Shown piece by piece: positions 50,750 through 58,438 of a stretch of DNA of 64,000 nt (the first letter of the stretch is position 1; each line of letters begins with the position of its first letter). The notes under the pieces are model-generated. The model saw only the letters and a list, made by a program, of their open reading frames with translations, made no database searches and was not told the DNA's origin. Made by a program: the position numbers and the translations under genes. This DNA is from Alteribacillus bidgolensis (lineage in GTDB: Bacteria; Bacillota; Bacilli; Bacillales; Marinococcaceae): the NCBI RefSeq assembly GCF_002886255.1, contig NZ_KZ614149.1, positions 3,100,001 through 3,164,000 of the forward strand. Reading direction: 5' to 3'.

Positions 50750-51904
50750 TCATGCATTTATAGGCTGCTCCTTCCTTGTTGAAGAAGAGGCCGGATTTTT
50801 TAATTGCTGTTGTTTTACTTCTTTAGCAATATTGCCTAGAATGGCAAGGGAAATCATAGAAACTAATAACGAGGACCCTCCGTAACTCACAAAAGGAAGT
50901 GTAATACCTGTAATGGGCATAAGTCCGCTGACAGCCGCTAAATTAAAAAATGCTTGGAACAATAGAAAAAACACGATGCCAAACGCTAATAGTTTACCAA
51001 ATAGTCTTTTGCACTTCATACCAGCAATAAACCCCCGATAGGCAATAACAATTAAGCAAGATAAAATAAAAAACATCCCAAATATTCCTAGCTCTTCAGC
51101 AATAACAGCAAAAATGAAGTCTGTGTGCGGTTCAGGAAGAAAGTGCATTTTTTGTACACTTTGTCCTAAACCCGTTCCTGTTACACCGCCATGAGCCATC
51201 GCTATATAGGACTGAATTAACTGATGACCGCTTCCTTGCATTTCATATTCAAATGGATCCCTGAAAGCAACGAGCCGCTGCATTCGGTAAGGTGCTTGAA
51301 AAGCAAGCCAAGTTACTGCCAAAGAAGCAAGTACTCCCAAAGTAATAAGATGACGCCAGCGTGCTCCAGACAAAAATACAACGGTACCTCCCACTAGTAA
51401 AATGGTTGTTGCTGTACCAAGGTCAGGCTGCAGCATGATCAATGTAAAAATAAACACGACAATAATTAGAGGCGGAAGCACTCCTTTAATTAATTGATCA
51501 ATATACTCATGCTTTTTAGAATATACATAGGCTAAGTAAAGAATTACTGCTATTTTTACAAATTCAGAAGGCTGTACTGTGAGCGGTCCTAAGGACAGCC
51601 AGCGCTGTGAACCATTAACACTCGTTCCCATTAAAACGACAAGGATCAATGATATAACAGATAGACCTACAATAAAAGGGATCAATTTCATATATAAACG
51701 ATATGGAAAATGCAGTAAAATGAAAAAGAGAAAGAAACCAATAATTAACCAATTAATTTGCCTTTTCACGAAATAAAAAGCATCATCAGCCATATCCAGC
51801 CCAAGGGGAAAGCTCGCACTGTAAACCATAATCAGGCCGAAAATCATTAATAAAAAAGCTGCAATCAGCATCACCCAATCATACCGTTGTAATATGCTGG
51901 ACAA
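50750..51904 (-). CDS. ftsW: FtsW/RodA/SpoVE-family peptidoglycan glycosyltransferase
   Basis: This is a SEDS membrane protein of about 384 residues and ten helices that polymerises lipid II. Signatures are VYSASFPLGL, LTVQPSEFVKIAVILYLA, QPDLGTATTILL, GTGLGQSVQKMHFLPEPHTDFIFAVIAEELG and GLMPITGITLPFVSYGGSS. PEPHTDFIF and SVQK fit FtsW/SpoVE rather than RodA. The start is uncertain: I prefer the TTG at 51904 (weak GGTGGTGG before it, homology starts SSILQRYDWVMLIAA); an in-frame ATG at 52054 adds 50 residues that look like non-coding leader. The usual partner pycA is not adjacent, so this may be a second copy. Confidence 0.88.
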   Translation of the reverse strand: MSSILQRYDWVMLIAAFLLMIFGLIMVYSASFPLGLDMADDAFYFVKRQINWLIIGFFLFFILLHFPYRLYMKLIPFIVGLSVISLILVVLMGTSVNGSQRWLSLGPLTVQPSEFVKIAVILYLAYVYSKKHEYIDQLIKGVLPPLIIVVFIFTLIMLQPDLGTATTILLVGGTVVFLSGARWRHLITLGVLASLAVTWLAFQAPYRMQRLVAFRDPFEYEMQGSGHQLIQSYIAMAHGGVTGTGLGQSVQKMHFLPEPHTDFIFAVIAEELGIFGMFFILSCLIVIAYRGFIAGMKCKRLFGKLLAFGIVFFLLFQAFFNLAAVSGLMPITGITLPFVSYGGSSLLVSMISLAILGNIAKEVKQQQLKNPASSSTRKEQPINA

Positions 51905-51966
51905 GGAACCACCACCAATTATTGTTATAAATGTATCTCTTGGACACCTTAAGATGAGCTTGTACT

Positions 51967-52075
51967 GGTACTGCCTGCACATGGCAGGAACTAATGTACC
52001 ATGGATGATAGAAGTTTCCCTTATTAAATTACTAGAAGGCACCGACAGCATCAATCCTCCACAAGGAGGGTTTTT
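51967..52075 (+). promoter_or_regulatory. Attenuator-like structured leader upstream of the DMT transporter
   Basis: GGTAC (51967-51971) pairs with GTACC (51996-52000) around CTGCC/GGCAG (51971-51975/51983-51987). An intrinsic terminator AATCCTCC-ACAA-GGAGGGTTTTT follows (52053-52075). GGATGAT (52003-52009) could instead pair with ATCAATCC (52050-52057), which would break the terminator. Between them AGAAGGCACCGACA has a faint likeness to the T-box GGnACCG motif, but stem I is not recognisable. No known riboswitch class fits. Confidence 0.45.
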
Positions 52076-52093
52076 CCTGTTAGATTTCCTTTT

Positions 52094-52179
52094 TTATACT
52101 TTAGGAAAGTTTAAATTTGTTAATAGATCAAAGTATAAGAAAAACTACGTCTTCCACCATAGGACTTCGAGTTTTTCTA
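52094..52179 (-). repeat. Two-hairpin repeat, copy 14 (reverse orientation)
   Basis: TTTATACTTTAGGAAAGTTT, AAATTTGTTAATAGATC, AAAGTATAAG, AAAAACTACGTCTTCCACC and GACTTCGAGTTTTTCTA. It lies between the attenuator and the transporter start, that is inside the putative leader. Confidence 0.82.
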
Positions 52180-52230
52180 AAAGAAGTGAAAAGATAATAT
52201 CGAGATTATAGAAAGGAAGTAGAAGCTAAC

Positions 52231-53130
52231 ATGTCACGCAAACAAGCATACGTTTGTGCGGTAGCGGGGGCTGCTTTGTGGGGTTTGATTGGAATATTCG
52301 TACAAGTGCTTTACGATGCTGGTTTCACCCCCTGGCAAACCGTAGCAATCCGTGCCATTTTCTCTTTCATATTAATTGTAGGATATCTTGCCGTTTTCAA
52401 ACCTTCTCATTTGAAGATTAGATTAAAAGATTTTCCTTTCTTTATTGGGACAGGAATTATTAGTATTGTTTTTTTTAATTGGTGTTATTTCACGGTAATG
52501 GAAGAAGCAACTGTTTCCCTTGCAGTCGTCCTGCTTTATACAGGCCCCTTATTTGTAACCATTATATCACGATTTTTGTTTAAAGAATGGCTTACAAAAC
52601 GTAAAATTCTATCGCTTCTATTTACTATTACAGGTTGTGCATTTGCCGTAGGACTTCTCCCAGCATTTCAAACTAACCTCTCATGGTTTGTCATAGCTGC
52701 AGGGATAGGATCTGGATTTTTTTATGCCTTATACAGTATTTTTGGAAAATATGTAAGCAGCCGTTATTCCTCTATGACAATTACTGCTTATTCTTTTATT
52801 TGTGCAAGTCTACTTATGATTCCTGCAGGAGGATTAGCTGAGAATCTGGGTAATTTGTTCAATATGCAAGTTATTTTGTCTTCTCTTGGTCTTGCCTTCA
52901 TAGCAACGGTATTAGGTTATATATTGTATACCTCTGGATTAACGTATATTGAATCCAGCCGAGCCTCTATTTTAACAACGATAGAACCTGTGGTCGCTAT
53001 AACCGTAGGTATGACTATATTCGGAGACACACTTAACCTTTGGCAGTTTCTTGGCGTTATTCTAGTTCTCACCTCCATTTTCTTGGTTGCTGAAAAATCA
53101 AATAAGAACACCGCTAAATCTACCGCATAG
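52231..53130 (+). CDS. EamA/DMT-family permease
   Basis: This is a 299-residue drug/metabolite-type transporter with ten helices in two EamA repeats (about 5-140 and 150-290). Family features are GAALWGLIGIFVQVLYDAGF, FTVMEEATVSLAVVLLYTGPLFV, FYALYSIFGKYVSSRYS and the end of repeat two YIESSRASILTTIEPVVAI. Members export or import amino acids and related metabolites; no substrate can be named. GAAAGGAAG lies upstream. Attenuation is suggested by the leader. Confidence 0.9.
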   Translation: MSRKQAYVCAVAGAALWGLIGIFVQVLYDAGFTPWQTVAIRAIFSFILIVGYLAVFKPSHLKIRLKDFPFFIGTGIISIVFFNWCYFTVMEEATVSLAVVLLYTGPLFVTIISRFLFKEWLTKRKILSLLFTITGCAFAVGLLPAFQTNLSWFVIAAGIGSGFFYALYSIFGKYVSSRYSSMTITAYSFICASLLMIPAGGLAENLGNLFNMQVILSSLGLAFIATVLGYILYTSGLTYIESSRASILTTIEPVVAITVGMTIFGDTLNLWQFLGVILVLTSIFLVAEKSNKNTAKSTA

Positions 53131-53142
53131 TTGTTATCTAAG

Positions 53143-53167
53143 GCCGTCCTAACCAAGGACGGTTTTT
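53143..53167 (+). terminator. Intrinsic terminator of the DMT transporter gene
   Basis: CCGTCCT, 5-base loop, AGGACGG then TTTTT. Confidence 0.9.
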
Positions 53168-53169
53168 CT

Positions 53170-53240
53170 AATACTATAGTAACTTATTTAAAGGATCAAA
53201 GTATATTGCCATTTGGGCTTGGCGGTAAACCAAGTTTTTT
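53170..53240 (-). repeat. Two-hairpin repeat, copy 15 (reverse, shortened)
   Basis: AAAGGATCAAAGTATA, TTGCCATTTGGGCTTGGCGG and TAAACCAAGTTTTTTAA. The left part is diverged. The rest of 53241-53540 has no gene. Confidence 0.65.
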
Positions 53241-53540
53241 AATGATATTCAACGTATAAGACGCAGTAATGCCACCCTCTGCTGCAGAACACGTAAAATA
53301 GTATATGGACAACAACGTCTCTGCCCTATATTTAGGTCGGACATTGATATGTGGTGACTAGAAGCCGAATTAGGTCTAATTAATCAGGAATAAACCATGT
53401 TTTTTCTACATTCCTTAAGAACCTTTTGCATTTTCTCTCCTTATTTGTTTAAAATACAAGAACAAACGTTCGTATTTGTGGTTGTTTTTAAGCTGCAAAT
53501 TTATCTATTGAAAGTAACTAGGGCAGAAGGGAGGCACAGC

Positions 53541-54158
53541 ATGAATAACACTTTTTTAGATTTAAATGGAATATGTCCACGCCTCGACCGCTTTTTAAAA
53601 AGCAATACACACTTGTGTCAAAGCTCCGTCTTTCAACAATTTCTCGAGTATAAAGAAAACAAACAATTATTTATATCAGCCATTTGTGAACCAAATTCAT
53701 CAAATGAAGAAGCATTGGACCTGGTCTTCCGTTCCCATTTTGGCAGTATAAAGCTTACTTCTTATATTATAAAAACGCTTCACTGGCATGCTGTACAGTA
53801 TGATCAGCTTTACCGTAAATCAAATGAAAGATTTCCATTAATTCTCGATAGACCACTTTCATCGGAACAAGACTCTGCTCATCTGCTTGACCAAATCAGT
53901 CTCGGGGAGTCTCTTACAGAATATTACTTGGAGGAAAATCCAGCACATTTAGAAGATATTATCGGAACGGATGAGTTATATTCGGCCTATCAAACACTTA
54001 CCGAGTACCAAAAAAGTATTATTGAAAAAAGTTATATGCAGGAATGGAAAGACACTGAAATTGCGGCTTATCTTCAAATTAGTCAACAAGCGGTGTTTAA
54101 AACTAGGAAAAAGGCTCTCGATAAAATGAGAATGTTTATGCAAAGGAGGAATATATGA
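53541..54158 (+). CDS. SigO (YvrI)-like sigma factor, region-4 subunit of a split sigma
   Basis: The 205-residue protein has a C-terminal sigma region 4 (about 155-205: LTEYQKSIIEKSYMQEWKD, helix-turn-helix TEIAAYLQISQQAVFKTRKKAL). The N-terminal part (about 1-150) lacks a clear region 2. Together with the two small genes that follow, this is the cassette layout of SigO-YvrJ-RsoA in B. subtilis, where SigO recognises the -35 and needs RsoA for the -10. ATG 53541 has GGGAGG 7 bases upstream; a longer frame from 53397 is unsupported. Targets here are unknown; no oxdC-like gene is near. Confidence 0.78.
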   Translation: MNNTFLDLNGICPRLDRFLKSNTHLCQSSVFQQFLEYKENKQLFISAICEPNSSNEEALDLVFRSHFGSIKLTSYIIKTLHWHAVQYDQLYRKSNERFPLILDRPLSSEQDSAHLLDQISLGESLTEYYLEENPAHLEDIIGTDELYSAYQTLTEYQKSIIEKSYMQEWKDTEIAAYLQISQQAVFKTRKKALDKMRMFMQRRNI

Positions 54159-54343
54159 TGATGGCTTTTACAAACGCTACTGAATTTGTTCAGCTGCTTG
54201 CAAATTTTGGTTTTCCAGTAGTTGTTACCTTCTATTTATTGTTTCGTTTTGAAAGAAAGATTGAACAAATGTCCTTCACTCTTCAACGGCTGCATTCCTC
54301 TTTTTTACGACCAGATAACAGAAAGGAAGATGACAATGGATAA
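54155..54343 (+). CDS. yvrJ: YvrJ-family small membrane protein
   Basis: The 62-residue protein has one hydrophobic helix: FVQLLANFGFPVVVTFYLLFRFERKIEQM, with the NFGFP-VVV-L--R-E-K pattern of the YvrJ family, and a charged C-terminus. It overlaps the sigma gene (ATGA) and the RsoA-like gene, so the three are co-translated. YvrJ belongs to the SigO regulon in B. subtilis; its function is unknown, perhaps membrane anchoring or control of the sigma. Confidence 0.75.
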   Translation: MMMAFTNATEFVQLLANFGFPVVVTFYLLFRFERKIEQMSFTLQRLHSSFLRPDNRKEDDNG

Positions 54344-54569
54344 CGTGTTTGAGCTGACCTTAGAAGCAAGACGGTATAATAGTGAGGCTTTGGCTCATGT
54401 AGTAGAACATTTTGAACCTTTTATTCAAAAGTCGTTACAGCAAACATCTTACAAAGAGAGAGAAGATTTAAGACAAGTTCTCCGACTAAAATGCATAGAG
54501 AGCATCTTTACTTTTCAAGTAGAAAATGTACCCGGTTTTTGGGATTTCAAAAACGAATTAACACAATGA
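54336..54569 (+). CDS. RsoA-like sigma co-factor (region-2-like)
   Basis: The 77-residue protein is of the same size as RsoA (about 79). It begins MDNVFELTLEARRYNSEAL and contains FEPFIQKSLQQT and YKEREDLRQVLRLKCIESIF, the pattern of sigma region 2 (core-binding helices) in RsoA and in YvrH/HTH-type small partners. ATG 54336 follows GAAAGGAAG. Last gene of the cassette. Confidence 0.72.
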   Translation: MDNVFELTLEARRYNSEALAHVVEHFEPFIQKSLQQTSYKEREDLRQVLRLKCIESIFTFQVENVPGFWDFKNELTQ

Positions 54570-54607
54570 TGACAGCTTCCCATACTTCCCTTCTAAAAGG
54601 ACAACCC

Positions 54608-54665
54608 GGGAGGTAAAACAGCGGTCTATAAAGATGTTAGACCTGGTAAAATTAACCTACCTCCC
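54608..54665. terminator. Two-level hairpin after the split-sigma cassette
   Basis: GGGAGGT (54608-54614) pairs with ACCTCCC (54659-54665) and, inside, GGTCTA (54623-54628) with TAGACC (54638-54643). The U-run after it is poor (TTAAAGTTTTAAT). It could end the sigO operon or be a small RNA. Confidence 0.45.
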
Positions 54666-54694
54666 TTAAAGTTTTAATAGAAAGTCTTCTGAAA

Positions 54695-54710
54695 TGTTTC
54701 ACATGAAACA
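54695..54710. promoter_or_regulatory. parS: Near-consensus parS (ParB/Spo0J) site
   Basis: TGTTTCACATGAAACA differs from the parS consensus TGTTnCACGTGAAACA only by G to A in the centre and is flanked by AA and TT, extending the palindrome. It is in a 423-bp gap without a gene (54570-54992). A functional role is likely given the strict 16-bp match but needs binding data. Confidence 0.6.
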
Positions 54711-54992
54711 TTCCAGCCTAAAGCTTTTCGTTAAGTCCTTATGATACAGGCTCAAAACAGGAGTTTCTTATTTAGAACACCAATGCCAAATGTTTTGCAG
54801 AAGCGACTCTACTTTTCGTTACAACGGCTCCTATTAAAATATTTACATTTTAATGTTTCTTCACGTTTATGACAAAAGGATTACGACTGTATAACGGTTT
54901 GATTAGGACTATTTTTTACCATTTCGAGTTGCTTTATAATATTTAGATATAAACTTTTTGTATGCTGAATTTCATATAAAGGTGTTGGGAGT

Positions 54993-55493
54993 ATGAATCG
55001 TAATAAATATTTAAAATGGAGTCTGCCAATATTTATTTTGGTCATCTTAGCCGGGGCTGCTTATTTTTTCATTACTCCCATTTTTAGTCATGAATATAAA
55101 CAGTTAACTGAACGAGTTGAAATTGGGTTAAAATACACAAACCCTGACGAATCAGTTATGTATGTGCACCCTTACGTGGAAAACCCTAATAATACTTCTG
55201 ATTTGACATTAACACACAAACAAAACTTTATTAACATTTACGTTCTTGATGAAGAAGGCAATATTATTGAAAATGCAGTCACAGTGGAAGAACCGGAAAA
55301 TAACAACACCGATTTATTACAAACAACACTCAAACCAGGGGAAAAAGAAAAAAATATTTGCCATTATAAAATTAAATTCTCAAATGATGCCGATAGTCTT
55401 CAACTTAATTTTGAAGGGGAAGTAGAGGATGAGTTTGGTTCAGCAAAAATTGAGGAAATGATTGAAATCAATCTTGATTACTTGAATATATAA
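54993..55493 (+). CDS. Membrane-anchored extracellular protein, unknown
   Basis: The 166-residue protein has one N-terminal helix (WSLPIFILVILAGAAYFFIT, about 9-29) and then an outside beta-rich domain (about 35-166) resembling FxLYD/DUF-type immunoglobulin-like domains: YVHPYVENPNNTSDLTL, INIYVLDEEGNIIENAV, TTLKPGEKEKN, LQLNFEGEVEDEFG. I recognise no family with confidence. Acidic composition. GTGTTGGGAG precedes ATG. Confidence 0.75.
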   Translation: MNRNKYLKWSLPIFILVILAGAAYFFITPIFSHEYKQLTERVEIGLKYTNPDESVMYVHPYVENPNNTSDLTLTHKQNFINIYVLDEEGNIIENAVTVEEPENNNTDLLQTTLKPGEKEKNICHYKIKFSNDADSLQLNFEGEVEDEFGSAKIEEMIEINLDYLNI

Positions 55494-55530
55494 TTACGAT
55501 TTGACTCGTTTTCAAGCTTCATAGGTAACT

Positions 55531-55566
55531 AAAGGAGCCGTTCCCTTCTAGGAACAGCTCCTTTGT
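55531..55566. terminator. Bidirectional terminator between convergent genes
   Basis: AAAGGAGC-CGTTCC, loop, GGAACA-GCTCCTTT; perfect outer 8-bp stem, serving the 54993 gene and mmsA. Confidence 0.85.
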
Positions 55567-55608
55567 CGTTTTAGAAACTGATCAAAGGTCCATAATCATG
55601 AATCTGTA

Positions 55609-57066
55609 TTACCAGCGTGATGTCAGCATTTTTCTCCTTGTGTAAAATTCCACTCCATCTTTTCCATTAGCATGAAGATCGCCATAAAACGAATTTTTCC
55701 ACCCGGAGAAAGGAAAGAATGCCATTGGAGCCGGTACATTTACATTCACACCGAGCATCCCTACTTCAATATCCTCTCTAAATTCACGAACAGCATATCC
55801 GCTTGACGTGTACAGCACAGAACCATTGCCAAATTCGGATTTGTTTGTAACTTCAATTGCCTCTGTTAAATCTTTTACTCTCACTATTGAAAGGACAGGA
55901 GCAAAGATTTCTTTTTTCCAAATATTCATATCCGGTGTCACATGATCAAATATCGTAGCTCCTAAAAAGTAGCCTTCTTCCATATTTTCAGCATCTTTTC
56001 TGCCATCACGGGCTAACTCGGCTCCTTCTTTTTCTCCTTCCTCGATCGCCTGATACACTTTATCTAAATGGGATTGTCTAATAACCGGTCCAAGATTGAC
56101 CTTCTCGTCGAGTCCATTTCCTAACGTCAGCTGATCTGCAGCTTTATCAAGACGTTCCACGACTTCATCAGCAATATCTTCTGTCACTACAACAACCGAT
56201 GTTGCCATACAGCGCTGCCCCGCACTTCCGAAAGCACCTCCTATAATCCCGTTAATTGTTTTTTCAAGATCACAGTCTCCCAGCACAATCGAATGATTTT
56301 TAGCACCTGCGAGCGCTTGTACTCTTTTACCTTGATTCGCAGCTGATTTATAAACATATTCTGCAACAGGCTGAGAACCAATAAAAGATATGGCATCAAC
56401 TTCTTCATGTTCTAGTAAACCGTTCACCACATCATGGGCGCCGTGAACGATGTTTAAAACTCCTTCTGGCAGACCTGCTTTTGTTAACAATTCTACTAAT
56501 TTCTCTGCTAATAGCGGAGTTCGTTCAGAAGGCTTCAAAACAAATGTATTGCCGCAAGCAATCGCAAGCGGGAACATCCAGCACGGGACCATCATTGGAA
56601 AGTTAAACGGTGTAATGCCGCCCACTACTCCGACAGGGTAACGGTACATACCGGATTCCATATTAGTTGCAATATCTGGGAGAACGTCTCCCATCATTAA
56701 GCTCGGTGCTCCGGCAGCAAACTCTACGCATTCAATTCCCCGCTGTACCTCGCCATAGGCATCATCATAGCACTTACCGTTTTCTTGGGTGATAATTCTT
56801 GTAAGCTCCTCATAGTTTTCCATCAGTAGCTGCTGGTATTTAAACATAATGCGAGCACGCTTAGGCACCGCGGTCTTTTTCCATGTTTTATATGCTTTTC
56901 GTGCAGATCTTACAGCTTGGTCGACATCTGCTTTTGTAGATATTGGAACACGAGCAAGTTCTTCCCCTGTTGCCGGATTCGGAACAATCTCGTATGACGC
57001 GTTATCTGATTCCACCCATTGACCACCAATATAATTTTTTAATGTTCTTGTTGTTTGAATTTTCAT
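55609..57066 (-). CDS. mmsA: Methylmalonate-semialdehyde dehydrogenase (CoA-acylating)
   Basis: The 485-residue CoA-dependent aldehyde dehydrogenase makes propionyl-CoA from methylmalonate semialdehyde or acetyl-CoA from malonate semialdehyde. The nucleophile is Cys286 in GSAGQRCMATS; NGKCYDDAYGEVQRG, GGITPFNFPMMVPCWMFPLA and the NAD site SFIGSQPVAEYVY are typical of MmsA/IolA. It lies 17 bases after the iron-dependent alcohol dehydrogenase in a sigma-54 operon. The pair could oxidise a 3-hydroxyacid (3-hydroxypropionate or 3-hydroxyisobutyrate), which is inference. Confidence 0.93.
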   Translation of the reverse strand: MKIQTTRTLKNYIGGQWVESDNASYEIVPNPATGEELARVPISTKADVDQAVRSARKAYKTWKKTAVPKRARIMFKYQQLLMENYEELTRIITQENGKCYDDAYGEVQRGIECVEFAAGAPSLMMGDVLPDIATNMESGMYRYPVGVVGGITPFNFPMMVPCWMFPLAIACGNTFVLKPSERTPLLAEKLVELLTKAGLPEGVLNIVHGAHDVVNGLLEHEEVDAISFIGSQPVAEYVYKSAANQGKRVQALAGAKNHSIVLGDCDLEKTINGIIGGAFGSAGQRCMATSVVVVTEDIADEVVERLDKAADQLTLGNGLDEKVNLGPVIRQSHLDKVYQAIEEGEKEGAELARDGRKDAENMEEGYFLGATIFDHVTPDMNIWKKEIFAPVLSIVRVKDLTEAIEVTNKSEFGNGSVLYTSSGYAVREFREDIEVGMLGVNVNVPAPMAFFPFSGWKNSFYGDLHANGKDGVEFYTRRKMLTSRW

Positions 57067-57083
57067 ATAATATTATCCTCCCA

Positions 57084-58283
57084 TTAATTGGTTTGACTAA
57101 TGACATGCTTTGGATACTGATACGTAAAAGCTTTGTGATATAACTTTACAATCTCTTCTTTGTCAGGCACTATGGGATTATTTGCTGGGCTTCCGCTCTC
57201 TAAAGCATCTTCAGCCATTTTAGATAATTGGGAATAGTATTGCTCTTCATCCACTCCCCAATCTTTTATATTTGGAATATCTAAGTTTTTACAAAGCAAG
57301 AGTACCTTTTCTACTAAATAACTGGCTGCTTCTTTGTCTGAGAGTGCTTTTTTATCAGGAAATACAAATCGTGCTAAGTCTGCCAGCCTGCCTGTACAAT
57401 AATCCTGGCTGTATTCTAGTACGACTGGCAAAAGCATGGCATTAGATATACCGTGAGGCACATGAAACAATGCACCAACTGGCCGTGACATACCATGAAC
57501 TAAACAAACTGAAGCATTGGAAAATGCCATACCTGCCTGCATAGCCCCTAGAGCCATGTTTTCTCGAGCTTCTTCATTAGAGCCATCTTTATATGCCGCT
57601 TCCATATTCTCCATTATCAGCTTGGCTGATGATAAAGCAAGCTGATCCGAAAAAGGATGAGCCTTTTTTGAAATATAAGCTTCTAATGCATGGGTCAAAG
57701 CGTCCACGCCAGTTGCTGCTGTTGTCCCTTTTGGAGAAGACATAGAAAGCGCCGGGTCGACAATTGCAATTTCCGGCATAAATGCTGGTTGTTTTATCAT
57801 CATTTTTACGTCGTTTGACGTATTAGTGATTACGGTAACGTCAGTTGCTTCTGACCCAGTTCCGGCTGTCGTCGGAATAGCAATGAGAGGGAAAGGATGT
57901 TTACTAGCTGTTTTTTTATTATTCATGTATTCACTAATGTCTCCCCCGTTTGATGCTAAAACTGCTACCGCTTTTGCTGTATCGAGACAGCTTCCTCCCC
58001 CAAGCGCGATAACGACATCTGCCTGGTTCTCTTTTAATAATGCTAATGCTTCTGAGACGTATTCATCCGTAGGTTCTGTAGCTACTTCTAAATAGGCTGT
58101 ATAACCTATACCGGCATCTTCAAGTGTCTGGTGACAACGTTCTAGATAGCCAAGATCTTTCATGATCCGATCACTGATAATAAGAGCTTTTTCCCCTAAT
58201 TTTGCTGTTTCTTCACCTGTTTTAAGTAAACTATCTTTACCGTAAAACACATGTCTTGGAAAACACATCGTGGAAACACTCAC
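57084..58283 (-). CDS. Iron-containing alcohol dehydrogenase (type III)
   Basis: The 399-residue group III dehydrogenase has the GGGSCLDTAKA motif (NAD), PLIAIPTTAGTGSEATDV, the metal histidines in DALTHALEAYISKKAHPF and MSRPVGALFHVPHGISNAMLLP. Relatives oxidise 1,3-propanediol, 4-hydroxybutyrate, ethanol or 3-hydroxypropionate. It starts with GTG, AGGGAGG 10 bases upstream. First gene of the sigma-54-dependent operon with mmsA, so it likely makes the semialdehyde that MmsA consumes. Confidence 0.92.
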   Translation of the reverse strand: MSVSTMCFPRHVFYGKDSLLKTGEETAKLGEKALIISDRIMKDLGYLERCHQTLEDAGIGYTAYLEVATEPTDEYVSEALALLKENQADVVIALGGGSCLDTAKAVAVLASNGGDISEYMNNKKTASKHPFPLIAIPTTAGTGSEATDVTVITNTSNDVKMMIKQPAFMPEIAIVDPALSMSSPKGTTAATGVDALTHALEAYISKKAHPFSDQLALSSAKLIMENMEAAYKDGSNEEARENMALGAMQAGMAFSNASVCLVHGMSRPVGALFHVPHGISNAMLLPVVLEYSQDYCTGRLADLARFVFPDKKALSDKEAASYLVEKVLLLCKNLDIPNIKDWGVDEEQYYSQLSKMAEDALESGSPANNPIVPDKEEIVKLYHKAFTYQYPKHVISQTN

Positions 58284-58321
58284 GTTTGCCTAACCTCCCT
58301 TTTTATGTTTGGAAGATTACA

Positions 58322-58339
58322 TTGCAAATGTTGTGCCAA
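58322..58339 (-). promoter_or_regulatory. Sigma-54 (SigL) -24/-12 promoter of adh-mmsA
   Basis: On the minus strand TTGGCAC (58339-58333), five bases, TTGCAA (58327-58322). This is a full match to the sigma-54 consensus TTGGCACn5TTGCA, about 40 bases before the GTG start. Confidence 0.85.
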
Positions 58340-58390
58340 TGTGTGAAAGCGGTTAACAGCAAAAATAAAAAGGAAAAACATTAAATGTAT

Positions 58391-58437
58391 GTATATAAAA
58401 ATATACAATTCGACACTGTTTGTATAAAAATGTATAC
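58391..58437. promoter_or_regulatory. Two A/T-rich inverted repeats, candidate activator binding sites (UAS)
   Basis: GTATATAAAAATATAC (58391-58406) and GTATAAAAATGTATAC (58422-58437) are alike and 31 bases apart, 50-100 bases upstream of the sigma-54 promoter. The second abuts the stop codon of the activator gene. Confidence 0.5.
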
Positions 58438-58438
58438 G

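Noticed and set aside
51905..52054. 50-residue N-terminal extension of the FtsW-like protein
   Set aside because: No likeness to SEDS N-termini; the same bases form a terminator-ended leader on the plus strand. The alternative cannot be fully excluded.
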